Source of the DNA: Candidatus Izemoplasmatales bacterium
Lineage (GTDB): Bacteria; Bacillota_I; Bacilli_A; Izemoplasmatales; Hujiaoplasmataceae
NCBI GenBank assembly: GCA_028694875.1
Contig: JAQVKB010000012.1
Span: forward strand, 1-11,847
DNA: 11,847 nt
Reading direction: 5' to 3'
Below, piece by piece: positions 4,962-11,847 of this stretch; position 1 is the first letter of the stretch; the number at the start of each line of letters is the position of its first letter. The position numbers were made by a program, and so were the translations under genes. A model generated the notes under the pieces. The model searched no databases. It saw only the letters and a list, made by a program, of their open reading frames with translations, and was not told the origin of the DNA.

Positions 4962-6524
4962 ATGGGAGCTACCCAAATTATTATTTCTGGTTTGCTCGGA
5001 TTAGTTGTGGGTGTTATCGTCGGGTTTTTTATCCGTGTTATTTTAGTCGAAAAAGGATTACAAACAGCAAGAAATAAAGCCCAAAGCCTTCTTGATGAAG
5101 CGACGACACAGTCGGAAAAACTCAAGAAAGAAAAGCTTCTCGAAGCGAAACAAGAAATTTACAACCTTAATTTAGAAAACGATAAACTCATTAAAGAGAA
5201 AAAAGCCATTGTGGCGGATTTGGAAAAGAAAGTGAATGTGCGTGAGGAAAGTATCGAGCGCCGTTCCTTGAATCTTGACAAACGTGAGCTAAATTTAGAT
5301 CGCAAAGAAGAAGCGCTTGACGAAAAGAAGAACGCCCTCGAAGAGAAAACAAGCAAACTAGAAAGCATCATTCAAGAACAAAACACAAAACTCTTAGAAA
5401 TTGCAAATTTCAGTGAAGAACAAGCCAAAGCAGTGATTATGGAACGCGTCGAAAACGATATGGCTTCTGAAATCGATCGATATATTCGCGATCGTGAAGA
5501 ACAAGCGAAACAAGATGCGCAAAAATTGGCAAAAGACATCATTTCCGTCGCCATCCAAAAATACGCCCAAGATGTTACGGCAGAGACTACGGTGAGTGTG
5601 GTCAACCTACCCAACGATGACATGAAAGGTCGCATTATTGGACGCGAAGGTCGTAATATTCGTACCATTGAAGCATTAACCGGCGTCGATTTGATTATTG
5701 ATGACACTCCCGAAGCGGTCGTCTTGTCAGGATTTGATCCTGTCCGCCGCGAAATCGCCAAAAAAACGATCGAAACATTAATTACCGATGGTCGGATTCA
5801 TCCCGCTCGGATTGAAGAAATCGTCGAGAAAACCCGTGTCGAAGTGGATCAATTCATCCGCGACATGGGCGACAAAGCGATTTTTGAAACCAGTGTAGGG
5901 CGGATGCATCCTGACTTGGTCAAACTCCTTGGTCGTATGCATTTCCGTACTTCATATGGTCAAAATGCATTACGCCATTCTATCGAAACCGCCTTCCTTT
6001 CCGGAAAACTTGCCAGTGAATTAGGAGAAAACGAAATCATCGCGAAACGTGCGGGTCTTCTTCATGATATCGGCAAAGCCGTGGACCATGAAATGGAAGG
6101 ATCCCACATTGATATTGGCATTCAGCTCGCGAACAAGTACCACGAGCATCCCGCTGTTGTGGATGCGATTGCGAGCCACCACGGTGATGTCGAAGCGAAA
6201 ACAGTCATCGGCGTCTTGGTTGCCGCTGCCGACGCCTTATCGGCCGCACGTCCTGGCGCTCGAAGTGAATCGCTTGAAAATTACATCAAACGTTTGACGC
6301 AACTAGAAGAAATTTCCACCTCAGTCAAGGGAGTGGAATCGGCCTTTGCGATTCAAGCGGGACGTGAAGTCCGTGTCATCGTCAAGCCGAACGAAATTGA
6401 CGACCAAAAAACCCATCTCGTTGCGCGAGAAATTAAGCAACAGATTGAAGAGAAATTGTCCTATCCTGGTACCATCAAAGTCACCGTCATTCGGGAGACT
6501 CGTGCCCAAGACATTGCAAAATAA
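4962..6524 (+). CDS. rny: Ribonuclease Y
   Basis: The 520-residue product is the membrane-anchored endoribonuclease that starts mRNA decay in many Bacillota. An N-terminal transmembrane helix spans about residues 5-28. A long charged coiled coil follows, to about 200, with a heptad-like block of RSLNLDKRELNLDRKEEALDEKK. The KH RNA-binding domain (about 211-280) contains the GREG loop at 227-230. The HD metal-dependent phosphohydrolase domain has His339 and the HD pair His368-Asp369 in LLHDIGKAVDHE. Length equals that of B. subtilis RNase Y. The ATG at 4962 has GGAGG (4950-4954) seven bases upstream. Its own promoter and leader precede it, and a terminator separates it from ymdB. A YmcA-like accessory protein of the RNase Y specificity complex is encoded downstream in the same gene string. 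Confidence 0.97.
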   Translation: MGATQIIISGLLGLVVGVIVGFFIRVILVEKGLQTARNKAQSLLDEATTQSEKLKKEKLLEAKQEIYNLNLENDKLIKEKKAIVADLEKKVNVREESIERRSLNLDKRELNLDRKEEALDEKKNALEEKTSKLESIIQEQNTKLLEIANFSEEQAKAVIMERVENDMASEIDRYIRDREEQAKQDAQKLAKDIISVAIQKYAQDVTAETTVSVVNLPNDDMKGRIIGREGRNIRTIEALTGVDLIIDDTPEAVVLSGFDPVRREIAKKTIETLITDGRIHPARIEEIVEKTRVEVDQFIRDMGDKAIFETSVGRMHPDLVKLLGRMHFRTSYGQNALRHSIETAFLSGKLASELGENEIIAKRAGLLHDIGKAVDHEMEGSHIDIGIQLANKYHEHPAVVDAIASHHGDVEAKTVIGVLVAAADALSAARPGARSESLENYIKRLTQLEEISTSVKGVESAFAIQAGREVRVIVKPNEIDDQKTHLVAREIKQQIEEKLSYPGTIKVTVIRETRAQDIAK

Positions 6525-6531
6525 TTGACGG

Positions 6532-6562
6532 ATAGCCTTCCCGATGGAAGGCTATTCTTTTT
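6532..6562 (+). terminator. Intrinsic terminator between rny and ymdB
   Basis: The perfect 10 bp stem ATAGCCTTCC / GGAAGGCTAT has loop CGAT and leads into TCTTTTT. It lies seven bases after the rny stop. Its T tract ends one base before the GGAGG of ymdB, and no promoter is visible between them. ymdB and the genes after it must therefore rely on read-through or on an unseen promoter inside rny. Confidence 0.88.
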
Positions 6563-6573
6563 CGGAGGAACCC

Positions 6574-7332
6574 ATGAGGATTTTATTTGTTGGCGACATC
6601 TATATGGCGCAAGGAAGAAAAGCATTTGATGCTTATTTTGAAGAAGTTCGGCGCAAATATCGACCTAATATGGTCATTGTTAATGGAGAAAACATCGCCA
6701 ATGGTAATGGGCTCACAGAACCCATTTATAAAGACTTGATGAAAAGTGGCGTCGGTGTTGTTACACTCGGAAATCATGCCTATTCTCAACGAGACGCGCT
6801 CACCGTATTGGAACACGAAAACGTGGTCCGTCCTGCCAATTATGGAGGGAAAGTTCCCGGGAACCCCTATACGACAATTCGCGTCAATGACAAAACCATC
6901 ACCGTCATCAACTTATTAGGACGCGTCTTTATGCACGACCAAGTTGATAATCCATTTACAAAAATGGATGATCTTTTATCCGATATCAAAAGCGATTATA
7001 TCCTCGTTGACTTCCATGCGGAAGCCACCAGCGAAAAGGCCGCTCTTGGCCATTATCTTGATGGACGAGTGAACGCTGTTATCGGAACGCACACGCACAT
7101 TCCGACGGCCGATGCGATGATTTTGCCTAAGGGAACGCTGTACATTACGGATGTTGGCATGACAGGGGCTAAATACGCCATCATCGGTGGCGAAATCGCA
7201 CAAGGCATCCGTAAGTTTATTACTGGAGTCCCAGAACGGACCAAACCCGAACTAGAAGGTCCGCTCCAATTCAATGCGGTGTTTCTTGATTTGGAACTCA
7301 AGCGGATTGAACATGTTCATATCGTAGAATAG
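6574..7332 (+). CDS. ymdB: YmdB-family metallophosphoesterase (2',3'-cyclic nucleotide phosphodiesterase)
   Basis: The 252-residue product belongs to the TIGR00282/YmdB family. B. subtilis YmdB cleaves 2',3'-cyclic nucleotides, which are RNA breakdown products, and affects the biofilm/motility decision. Two-metal ligands are all present: Asp8 (FVGD), Glu39 and Asn40 (NGEN), Asn67 and His68 (GNH), His148 (DFHAEATSEK), His173 and His175 (GTHTHIPTAD). The ITDVGMTG motif is at 191-198. Two loops are unusual: GDIYMAQGR instead of the common GDVVGSPGR, and GNHAYSQ instead of GNHTWDQ. The start is the ATG at 6574, giving MRILFVGD as in relatives, with GGAGG at 6564-6568. An earlier in-frame ATG (6544) lies in the terminator loop and is rejected. 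Adjacent to rny as in B. subtilis, and 12 bases from miaB. Confidence 0.93.
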   Translation: MRILFVGDIYMAQGRKAFDAYFEEVRRKYRPNMVIVNGENIANGNGLTEPIYKDLMKSGVGVVTLGNHAYSQRDALTVLEHENVVRPANYGGKVPGNPYTTIRVNDKTITVINLLGRVFMHDQVDNPFTKMDDLLSDIKSDYILVDFHAEATSEKAALGHYLDGRVNAVIGTHTHIPTADAMILPKGTLYITDVGMTGAKYAIIGGEIAQGIRKFITGVPERTKPELEGPLQFNAVFLDLELKRIEHVHIVE

Positions 7333-7344
7333 CGAGGGGCCTCG

Positions 7345-8775
7345 ATGGAAGATCAATATCAAAAACCAGTCCTTGGACAGGCAAGAAAGCGCCGAGGAAA
7401 TGAAACTCAAACCTTCGCTTACGAAGAGAAATCAATCTATGCAGGCATGGGAAATGGAAAACATTACTACATTCAAACCCACGGTTGTCAAGGAAACGAA
7501 GCAGATTCCGAAAAACTCAAAGGTTTGTTGGAATCCGTAGGATACGTCGAAACGATGGACGAAGAAATCGCGGATTTGGTCATTATTAACACCTGCGCCA
7601 TTCGCGAACATGCCGAAGCCAAAGTATTTGGTGAAATTGGCAGATTCAAGAAGCGTCGACGCGAAAATAAGGACTTCATCCTCGCCATTGGGGGATGCAT
7701 GTCTCAAGAAGAAGTTGTTGTCGAACGGTTATTGAAGACGTATCGACATGTCGATATTATCTTTGGAACGCATAATTTGCATCGTCTTTTGGAGTTTATC
7801 CATGTGGTGATGGTGGAGAAACGACGTGTTGTCGAAGTGCTATCGGTTGAAGGTGACATCGTCGAAAATGTCCCCACCGCCAGAGACAGTCGATTCAAAG
7901 CATGGGTCAATATTATGTATGGGTGTGATGAGTTTTGTACATACTGCATCGTGCCATACACACGCGGTAAAGAACGTTCAAGAAGACCACATCACATCCT
8001 TGAAGAGATTCACAACCTCGCGAACCAGGGTTATCAAGAGGTCACTTTGCTTGGCCAAAATGTCAATTCCTATGGATTGGATTTGGATGATGGCAGTTAT
8101 GGTTTCGCCGAGTTATTAGAAGCAATTCAACATATCTCGATTCCCCGCGTACGATTTACAACCTCTCATCCGAAAGATTTCTCTGATAAGCTGATTGAGG
8201 TCTTGTCCCGAAAAGGGAACCTCATGCCATATATCCATCTCCCCGTGCAATCGGGATCCAATGTCATTTTGGAACGAATGAACCGGAAATATACCCAGGA
8301 GGAATATCGACTCCTCGTTCAAAAAATAAGAAACGCCATTCCGGATGTATCCATCACGACGGACATCATCGTGGGTTTCCCTGGTGAGACCGAAGAAGAT
8401 TTTGAAAATACACTGAATCTTGTGGAACAATGTGGCTTTGAAGGGGCTTATACCTTTATCTTTTCTCCTCGCGCGGGTACTCCCGCAGCGAAATATCCAG
8501 ACACGCTATCGATGGCGGAAAAGAAACGTAGATTACTCACACTTAATCAACTCGTGAACGAAGGTTTTGCAAAAGGAAATCAACGTTTTCTTGGTGAAAC
8601 TGTCGAAGTCCTAATTGAGGGTCCATCCAAAACAGACCCCAACACATGGAGCGGATACACTCCTCACAACAAACTTGTTCATGTGAAAAATGGAGAGTCT
8701 TACATTGGAAAACGTGTTTTCGTCAAAATCAATGTCGCGAAGACATGGTCTCTCGAAGGTGAAATCTGTGGATAG
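7345..8775 (+). CDS. miaB: tRNA-2-methylthio-N6-dimethylallyladenosine synthase MiaB
   Basis: The 476-residue product is a radical-SAM methylthiotransferase that adds the 2-methylthio group to i6A37 of tRNAs reading UNN codons. The N-terminal UPF0004 domain carries three auxiliary-cluster cysteines (Cys48, Cys84, Cys118). The radical-SAM core has C-x3-C-x2-C at Cys194, Cys198 and Cys201 in GCDEFCTYCIVPYTRGKERSR. A TRAM RNA-binding domain covers about 413-475. SHPKD, HLPVQSGS and GFPGETEEDF are standard MiaB motifs, distinguishing it from MtaB and RimO. The ATG at 7345 has GAGGGG (7334-7339) five bases upstream, within a small CGAG-GGGC-CTCG hairpin that might modestly mask the site. It follows ymdB by 12 bases and overlaps the next gene by eight, so it is an internal operon gene. 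The N-terminal 40 residues precede the catalytic domain, as in Bacillus homologues. Confidence 0.96.
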   Translation: MEDQYQKPVLGQARKRRGNETQTFAYEEKSIYAGMGNGKHYYIQTHGCQGNEADSEKLKGLLESVGYVETMDEEIADLVIINTCAIREHAEAKVFGEIGRFKKRRRENKDFILAIGGCMSQEEVVVERLLKTYRHVDIIFGTHNLHRLLEFIHVVMVEKRRVVEVLSVEGDIVENVPTARDSRFKAWVNIMYGCDEFCTYCIVPYTRGKERSRRPHHILEEIHNLANQGYQEVTLLGQNVNSYGLDLDDGSYGFAELLEAIQHISIPRVRFTTSHPKDFSDKLIEVLSRKGNLMPYIHLPVQSGSNVILERMNRKYTQEEYRLLVQKIRNAIPDVSITTDIIVGFPGETEEDFENTLNLVEQCGFEGAYTFIFSPRAGTPAAKYPDTLSMAEKKRRLLTLNQLVNEGFAKGNQRFLGETVEVLIEGPSKTDPNTWSGYTPHNKLVHVKNGESYIGKRVFVKINVAKTWSLEGEICG

Positions 8776-9091
8776 CATCGACCTCTTTTTGGCCAAAGTC
8801 CAAGAGCATCCTGCTTTTCTTCAATCAAAATTGTGGAAACAACACTTCGAAAATGATGAGCAGACACGTGTCCAGTTCCAGTCTATTTTACGACTTCAAA
8901 GAGAACTTGTGTCGACTGAAGTCGAAGGAAAGTCTGAGAAGATTCGAACTGCCCGAAACGCCTATGAATCCGCTCTATCTCAATTTTCGAACACAGTCGG
9001 AGTTCAGGAATATCTTCAATCTCTTGAGGAGATACAATCGATTATCGAGGAAGTTGCTGCTGTTATCGAAGAGGAAATTCAACTACCATAA
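8768..9091 (+). CDS. ymcA: YlbF/YmcA-family protein (RicA-like RNase Y accessory protein)
   Basis: The product is a 107-residue all-helical protein of the Com_YlbF type: an N-terminal helix (LFLAKVQEHPAFLQ), a linker with ENDEQTR, then two long amphipathic helices. The match is by overall pattern and by position: ymcA directly follows miaB in B. subtilis. There YmcA (RicA), YlbF and YaaT form a complex that adjusts RNase Y cleavage. Here it shares the operon string with rny, which supports that role by inference. The protein has no cysteine at all and lacks the C-terminal extension that carries a cysteine in B. subtilis YmcA, so an iron-sulfur cluster as in the Ric complex would need other ligands. 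The start is most likely GTG 8768, with AAGGTGAA six bases upstream; it overlaps the miaB stop. An in-frame ATG at 8690 lies deep inside miaB and is rejected. Confidence 0.75.
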   Translation: MDSIDLFLAKVQEHPAFLQSKLWKQHFENDEQTRVQFQSILRLQRELVSTEVEGKSEKIRTARNAYESALSQFSNTVGVQEYLQSLEEIQSIIEEVAAVIEEEIQLP

Positions 9092-9093
9092 AC

Positions 9094-9128
9094 AGAAATG
9101 CGTTCTTATGAGAGCGCATTTCTTTATT
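9094..9128 (+). terminator. Intrinsic terminator of the miaB-ymcA operon
   Basis: The 13 bp stem has arms 9094-9106 and 9111-9123 (AGAAATGCGTTCT with AGAGCGCATTTCT, one U-G pair) and a TATG loop. It leads into TTTCTTTATT and begins two bases after the ymcA stop codon. Confidence 0.9.
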
Positions 9129-9222
9129 GAACTCGAGAAAATCACAAAGATTCGAGACATTGCAGGCTTCAAAACCGATTCAAAAAAACTTAGGGAAATC
9201 GCGCAATTTTCGAGTGTATCTA

Positions 9223-9251
9223 TTGAAATTGGTCGCGTTGTGTTGTAGTAT
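9223..9251 (+). promoter_or_regulatory. Probable promoter of the SAP-like protein gene and mutS
   Basis: TTGAAA (9223-9228) and TAGTAT (9246-9251) are 17 bases apart, with a predicted start near 9258. The -10 box is less perfect than at the other promoters. Between the terminator at 9094-9128 and this point I see only a weak 5 bp inverted repeat and no gene. Confidence 0.6.
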
Positions 9252-9280
9252 AGAAATAGATTTAAGAAAAGGGTGAGACG

Positions 9281-10666
9281 ATGAGTAAATTCAAAACCAA
9301 TGAAGACTATTTCGCGTACTCAAAGACATTATCTGTCATTCCAACGGAAGACGTGATACTTTTACTCGAACAATCCAAGATTCGCATCCCATATTACGTC
9401 CATCGTTTTTTGCTGAGAGAGACCATTTATCCTAAAGTATTTCAAAATAAACTTTATGCGACATACTCGGATGAGTTGAAATATCGTTTACGAGGATTTA
9501 ATGATTATTCCATCTATTTGCTGGAAAAATTAATTGACGACTACCACCTTGATTTCGATGCCGCCAAATACAAGGAAAACTTCTTTAATTTCCTCTTTTT
9601 GAACCGAGACCAATTTCAACTCAAAAATCATTTCTTCGATGAACTCGATAAACTGAAATTTAAATACACCGTCGACTTTGAGAAGATCAACTACAAAGAA
9701 TTTATTCGTTTGTTTGAAACGATTCTTTTTGAGCCGACTGGATATCTTGATGGTGTCAGTCTCAAGATTTTAAAGGACGTATTGGTCCATTCTTGTACAT
9801 TAGGCGACCTTCGTGGACTCGGAGAAAAGTACGGTGTCAAAGTTCCACGTCGTATCAACAAGTCGAAGCTCGTTGAAATCCTCGCAGCCCGTTTTCGCTT
9901 AAGCCCCGAAGAAAGTACACTTCTGAATGACAAAAGCGTTCTGGAACTCGAAATTTACGCCAAGGAAAAAGGCTTCAATATATCGATTGATTTGAAGAAA
10001 AGCGATATGGTCGAGTATATGATTTACGATCTGAAACTCTATCATAAAGAGGTCGCCAAGGATTCCTACTCCTATCAAATCCCATTGGTGAGTGATTTAG
10101 ACTCCGTGAAAATCGATACGATTTCATTTGAAGCCAACGATCAGGACATTCCAGTGGTGGAAACAGAAGAGGATGTCCAACCCATTCCGGAGGCTGCCAA
10201 AGAAGAAGACGATCTCTTCCAACAACCTTCTTTGCCCATTCAGAAGGAAGAAGTCATCGAAACTCCTCCAGTTGAAGAACATACTGTCTTGAAAAAAGAG
10301 CCAATCAAAGAAGAAGAGCAACCCATTCAAGAAGAACCCAAAGAAGTCGAAAAACCTACACCGAAAAAATCCAAAAAGCAAGAGGAACCTGCCTTCGCCA
10401 AAGCTGAACCGGCCATGACGACGCCAGCTCCTGTCGTTCAAGCCGTTGCTCCCGAAGAAATCACCTCCCAAGAAAAAGAACTTTTGGATGAAAAAATCCA
10501 ACAAATCATCAAAAGATACAAAAAACGTCGTCGGACCCGTCGAATTGGACTCGTCGCGTTGTTCGTGATTTTGTTGGCTATCCTTGGTTTTGCAATGTAT
10601 ATCTATCTCTACTATGTCAATACTGGTAACTTCCCCGCTTGGTTTCCAAGTTTCTTATTGGGCTAA
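9281..10666 (+). CDS. Unrecognised membrane-anchored protein with two SAP/Rho-N-like segments
   Basis: I do not recognise this 461-residue protein as a named family. Residues 1-170 are probably helical, with many aromatic and charged residues. Residues 174-203 (LGDLRGLGEKYGVKVPRRINKSKLVEILAARF) and about 218-251 (SVLELEIYAKEKGF...LKKSDMVEYMIYDL) each resemble the helix-turn-helix of SAP or Rho-N nucleic-acid-binding motifs. Residues 285-400 form a low-complexity linker rich in Glu, Pro and Lys. A basic stretch KRYKKRRRTRR (411-421) precedes one transmembrane helix (423-445), so the bulk should be cytoplasmic with a 16-residue tail outside. The ATG at 9281 has an AAAAGGGTGAG Shine-Dalgarno site. 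It lies between ymcA and mutS, where B. subtilis has cotE, and shares its promoter with mutS. A membrane-tethered DNA- or RNA-binding protein is a reasonable inference, no more. Confidence 0.85.
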   Translation: MSKFKTNEDYFAYSKTLSVIPTEDVILLLEQSKIRIPYYVHRFLLRETIYPKVFQNKLYATYSDELKYRLRGFNDYSIYLLEKLIDDYHLDFDAAKYKENFFNFLFLNRDQFQLKNHFFDELDKLKFKYTVDFEKINYKEFIRLFETILFEPTGYLDGVSLKILKDVLVHSCTLGDLRGLGEKYGVKVPRRINKSKLVEILAARFRLSPEESTLLNDKSVLELEIYAKEKGFNISIDLKKSDMVEYMIYDLKLYHKEVAKDSYSYQIPLVSDLDSVKIDTISFEANDQDIPVVETEEDVQPIPEAAKEEDDLFQQPSLPIQKEEVIETPPVEEHTVLKKEPIKEEEQPIQEEPKEVEKPTPKKSKKQEEPAFAKAEPAMTTPAPVVQAVAPEEITSQEKELLDEKIQQIIKRYKKRRRTRRIGLVALFVILLAILGFAMYIYLYYVNTGNFPAWFPSFLLG

Positions 10667-10684
10667 ACGTAACAGGTGATGAAA

Positions 10685-11847
10685 TTGAATATTCCCGACC
10701 CACAAGCATACACACCGATGATGCAACAATATCTCGAGATCAAAAAAGACTATACCGATTTTATAGTCTTTTTTCGCTTGGGGGACTTCTATGAAATGTT
10801 CTTTACTGACGCTCTCGTCGCTTCCAAAGAACTGGAAATCGTGTTGACGGGGCGAGATGCAGGTGCACCAGAACGCGTCCCCATGTGCGGTGTTCCGCAT
10901 CATGCAGCGCAAGTTTACGCCCAGAAGCTGATTGATCGTGGATACAAAATTGCGATTGTTGAACAAGTCGAAGACCCGCAATTGGCAAAAGGGCTTGTAC
11001 GACGTGAAGTGATCAAAATCATGACACCGGGCACATTGATGGAAGAGGGATCTGTCGATGCCAGAACCAACAACTATATTGTCGCTTTGGAAGAAACCAA
11101 ATCTTCATGGATTTTAGCCTATTGTGACTTAACGACGGGTGAAGTCTCGTTATTATCCATTCCTCATCAAGAGGAATTATTGGAATCCGAAATTGCCAAT
11201 CTGAATGCCAAAGAAGTGGTTTTATCCTCGCACGCACCGAAACATCTTTTTCGAAATTATCTTGAATTGAATGAACTCACGCTGTCAACTCAGGATGAAA
11301 CCTCAATTCCAGTCAGTTATCGTTCCTTGGTCAGTGATATTTATGACAAAGATCTACTTACTGCGTTTGGAAGATTGGTTGGATATCTGGAAAAAACGCA
11401 AAAGCGAGAATTAATGCATCTTCAAAAAGCCATCGTATTCGAATCTAGATCCTACTTGCAAATCGATCATCATTCGATTCGAAACCTCGAATTGATCGAA
11501 ACTTATCGTTCTCAAAGTAAAAAAGGAACCCTTCTATGGCTTATGGATGATTGCCAAACCGCGATGGGGTCTCGTTACTTAAAACAAACCATTTTGCGTC
11601 CGTTGACTGACGTGACTAAAATCGCTTTGCGTCATGCCTTTGTCGCCTCGATGAATGATCATTTCTTAATCCACGAAGAATTGAAAACGCACCTCAAGGA
11701 AGTGTATGATTTAGAACGGATTATTGGTCGTCTTTCATTTGGAAACGCCAACGCCAAAGACTTGGTTCATTTGGCCAAATCGCTTTCTGTCGTTCCAGAA
11801 ATTCGTTCGATGATGCGATCCCTCGAGGATCCCTACGCCAGCTCTTT
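10685..11847 (+). CDS. mutS: DNA mismatch repair protein MutS, N-terminal part (runs off the window)
   Basis: The frame stays open to the window end, giving 387 codons of a protein normally about 850 residues long. MutS recognises mismatches and small loops and recruits MutL. Domain I is complete, with the mismatch-wedge motif FYE (Phe35, Glu37) in FFRLGDFYEMFFTDA and the VPMCGVPHHA segment. The connector domain follows, then the start of the lever/core region (GTLLWLMDDCQTAMGSRYLKQTILRPL, about residues 280-306). Clamp and ATPase domains lie beyond the window. I prefer the TTG start at 10685 because AGGTGAT (10674-10680) is correctly spaced for it; the ATG at 10679 overlaps that site and would add only two residues. 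It follows the SAP-like gene by 18 bases without a promoter. A perfect 13 bp inverted repeat lies at codons 20-30. Confidence 0.95.
   Translation, partial: MNIPDPQAYTPMMQQYLEIKKDYTDFIVFFRLGDFYEMFFTDALVASKELEIVLTGRDAGAPERVPMCGVPHHAAQVYAQKLIDRGYKIAIVEQVEDPQLAKGLVRREVIKIMTPGTLMEEGSVDARTNNYIVALEETKSSWILAYCDLTTGEVSLLSIPHQEELLESEIANLNAKEVVLSSHAPKHLFRNYLELNELTLSTQDETSIPVSYRSLVSDIYDKDLLTAFGRLVGYLEKTQKRELMHLQKAIVFESRSYLQIDHHSIRNLELIETYRSQSKKGTLLWLMDDCQTAMGSRYLKQTILRPLTDVTKIALRHAFVASMNDHFLIHEELKTHLKEVYDLERIIGRLSFGNANAKDLVHLAKSLSVVPEIRSMMRSLEDPYASS
10742..10774 (+). repeat. Perfect 13+13 bp inverted repeat with A6/T6 ends inside mutS
   Basis: The arms AAAAAAGACTATA (10742-10754) and TATAGTCTTTTTT (10762-10774) are exact reverse complements around a seven-base loop (CCGATTT). 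The 3' arm ends in six Ts, so the RNA looks like a weak, AT-rich intrinsic terminator. It lies 57 bases after the start codon, in coding sequence. Confidence 0.8.

Noticed and set aside
5250..5340. Repeated RSLNLDKRELNLDRKE motif in rny as a DNA repeat
   Set aside because: It reflects coiled-coil heptad coding, usual for RNase Y, not a nucleotide repeat.
6544..6573. ATG at 6544 as the ymdB start
   Set aside because: It falls in the terminator hairpin and adds ten residues absent from relatives; MRILFVGD at 6574 is preceded by GGAGG.
7334..7344. CGAG-GGGC-CTCG hairpin over the miaB ribosome-binding site as a translational switch
   Set aside because: A four-base stem is too weak to claim regulation; noted only in the gene entry.
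9132..9156. CTCGA / TCGAG inverted repeat with 15-base spacer
   Set aside because: Only five bases per arm with a long spacer, so it is within chance expectation.
9092..9248. Open frame running through the ymcA 3' end and terminator to 9248 (131 codons from 8853)
   Set aside because: It overlaps ymcA in another frame, has no Shine-Dalgarno site, crosses the 13 bp terminator and shows no recognisable motif.
10124..10504. Minus-strand open frame of 126 codons rich in Phe and Leu, opposite the acidic linker
   Set aside because: Antisense of GAA/AAA-rich codons gives TTC/TTT runs automatically; there is no ribosome-binding site and no family resemblance.

Overview
The window looks like a chromosomal housekeeping segment of a low-to-moderate-GC member of the Bacillota (class Bacilli in the broad sense). 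All genes lie on the + strand, TGA is used as a stop codon (cvfB), and Shine-Dalgarno sites are of the AGGAGG/GGTGA type. The order pgsA - recA - rny - ymdB - miaB - ymcA-like - mutS is that of Bacillus subtilis with genes removed: cinA between pgsA and recA, spoVS/tdh/kbl before miaB, and cotE before mutS are all absent here. Together with the YeeN-like YebC protein this suggests a wall-poor or reduced relative such as an Acholeplasma/Izemoplasma/Erysipelotrichia-type lineage. That placement is an inference, not a measurement.

Layout. (1) 127-1173 is a signal-less serine beta-lactamase-fold hydrolase with its own terminator. (2) 1209-3049 is a cvfB-yebC operon. It has a strong promoter, and its leader holds a 53-codon ORF with a terminator-like hairpin inside it. 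(3) 3093-4777 is a pgsA-recA operon. A 9+9 bp inverted repeat lies over the pgsA -10 box, and the terminator overlaps the recA stop codon. (4) 4778-9128 holds rny, ymdB, miaB and a ymcA/ricA-like gene. They appear to be served by one promoter upstream of rny, with an intrinsic terminator wedged between rny and ymdB. (5) 9223 to the window end holds an unrecognised membrane-anchored protein with two SAP/Rho-N-like segments, followed by mutS, which runs off the window. The first codons of mutS contain a perfect 13 bp inverted repeat flanked by A and T runs.

Functionally the window is weighted toward RNA fate and translation: CvfB (S1-type RNA binding), a YebC-family translation factor, RNase Y, YmdB phosphodiesterase, MiaB tRNA thiomethylation, and a YmcA-type RNase Y accessory protein. 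Genome maintenance (RecA, MutS) and phospholipid synthesis (PgsA) are interleaved with these. No mobile element, CRISPR array, tRNA or rRNA is visible. The most noteworthy signals are regulatory: the attenuator-like cvfB leader, the GCATT/AATGC elements at the rny and pgsA promoters, and the in-gene hairpin of mutS. The unknown SAP-like membrane protein is the main protein of interest. I see no convincing evidence of a wholly new multi-gene system.
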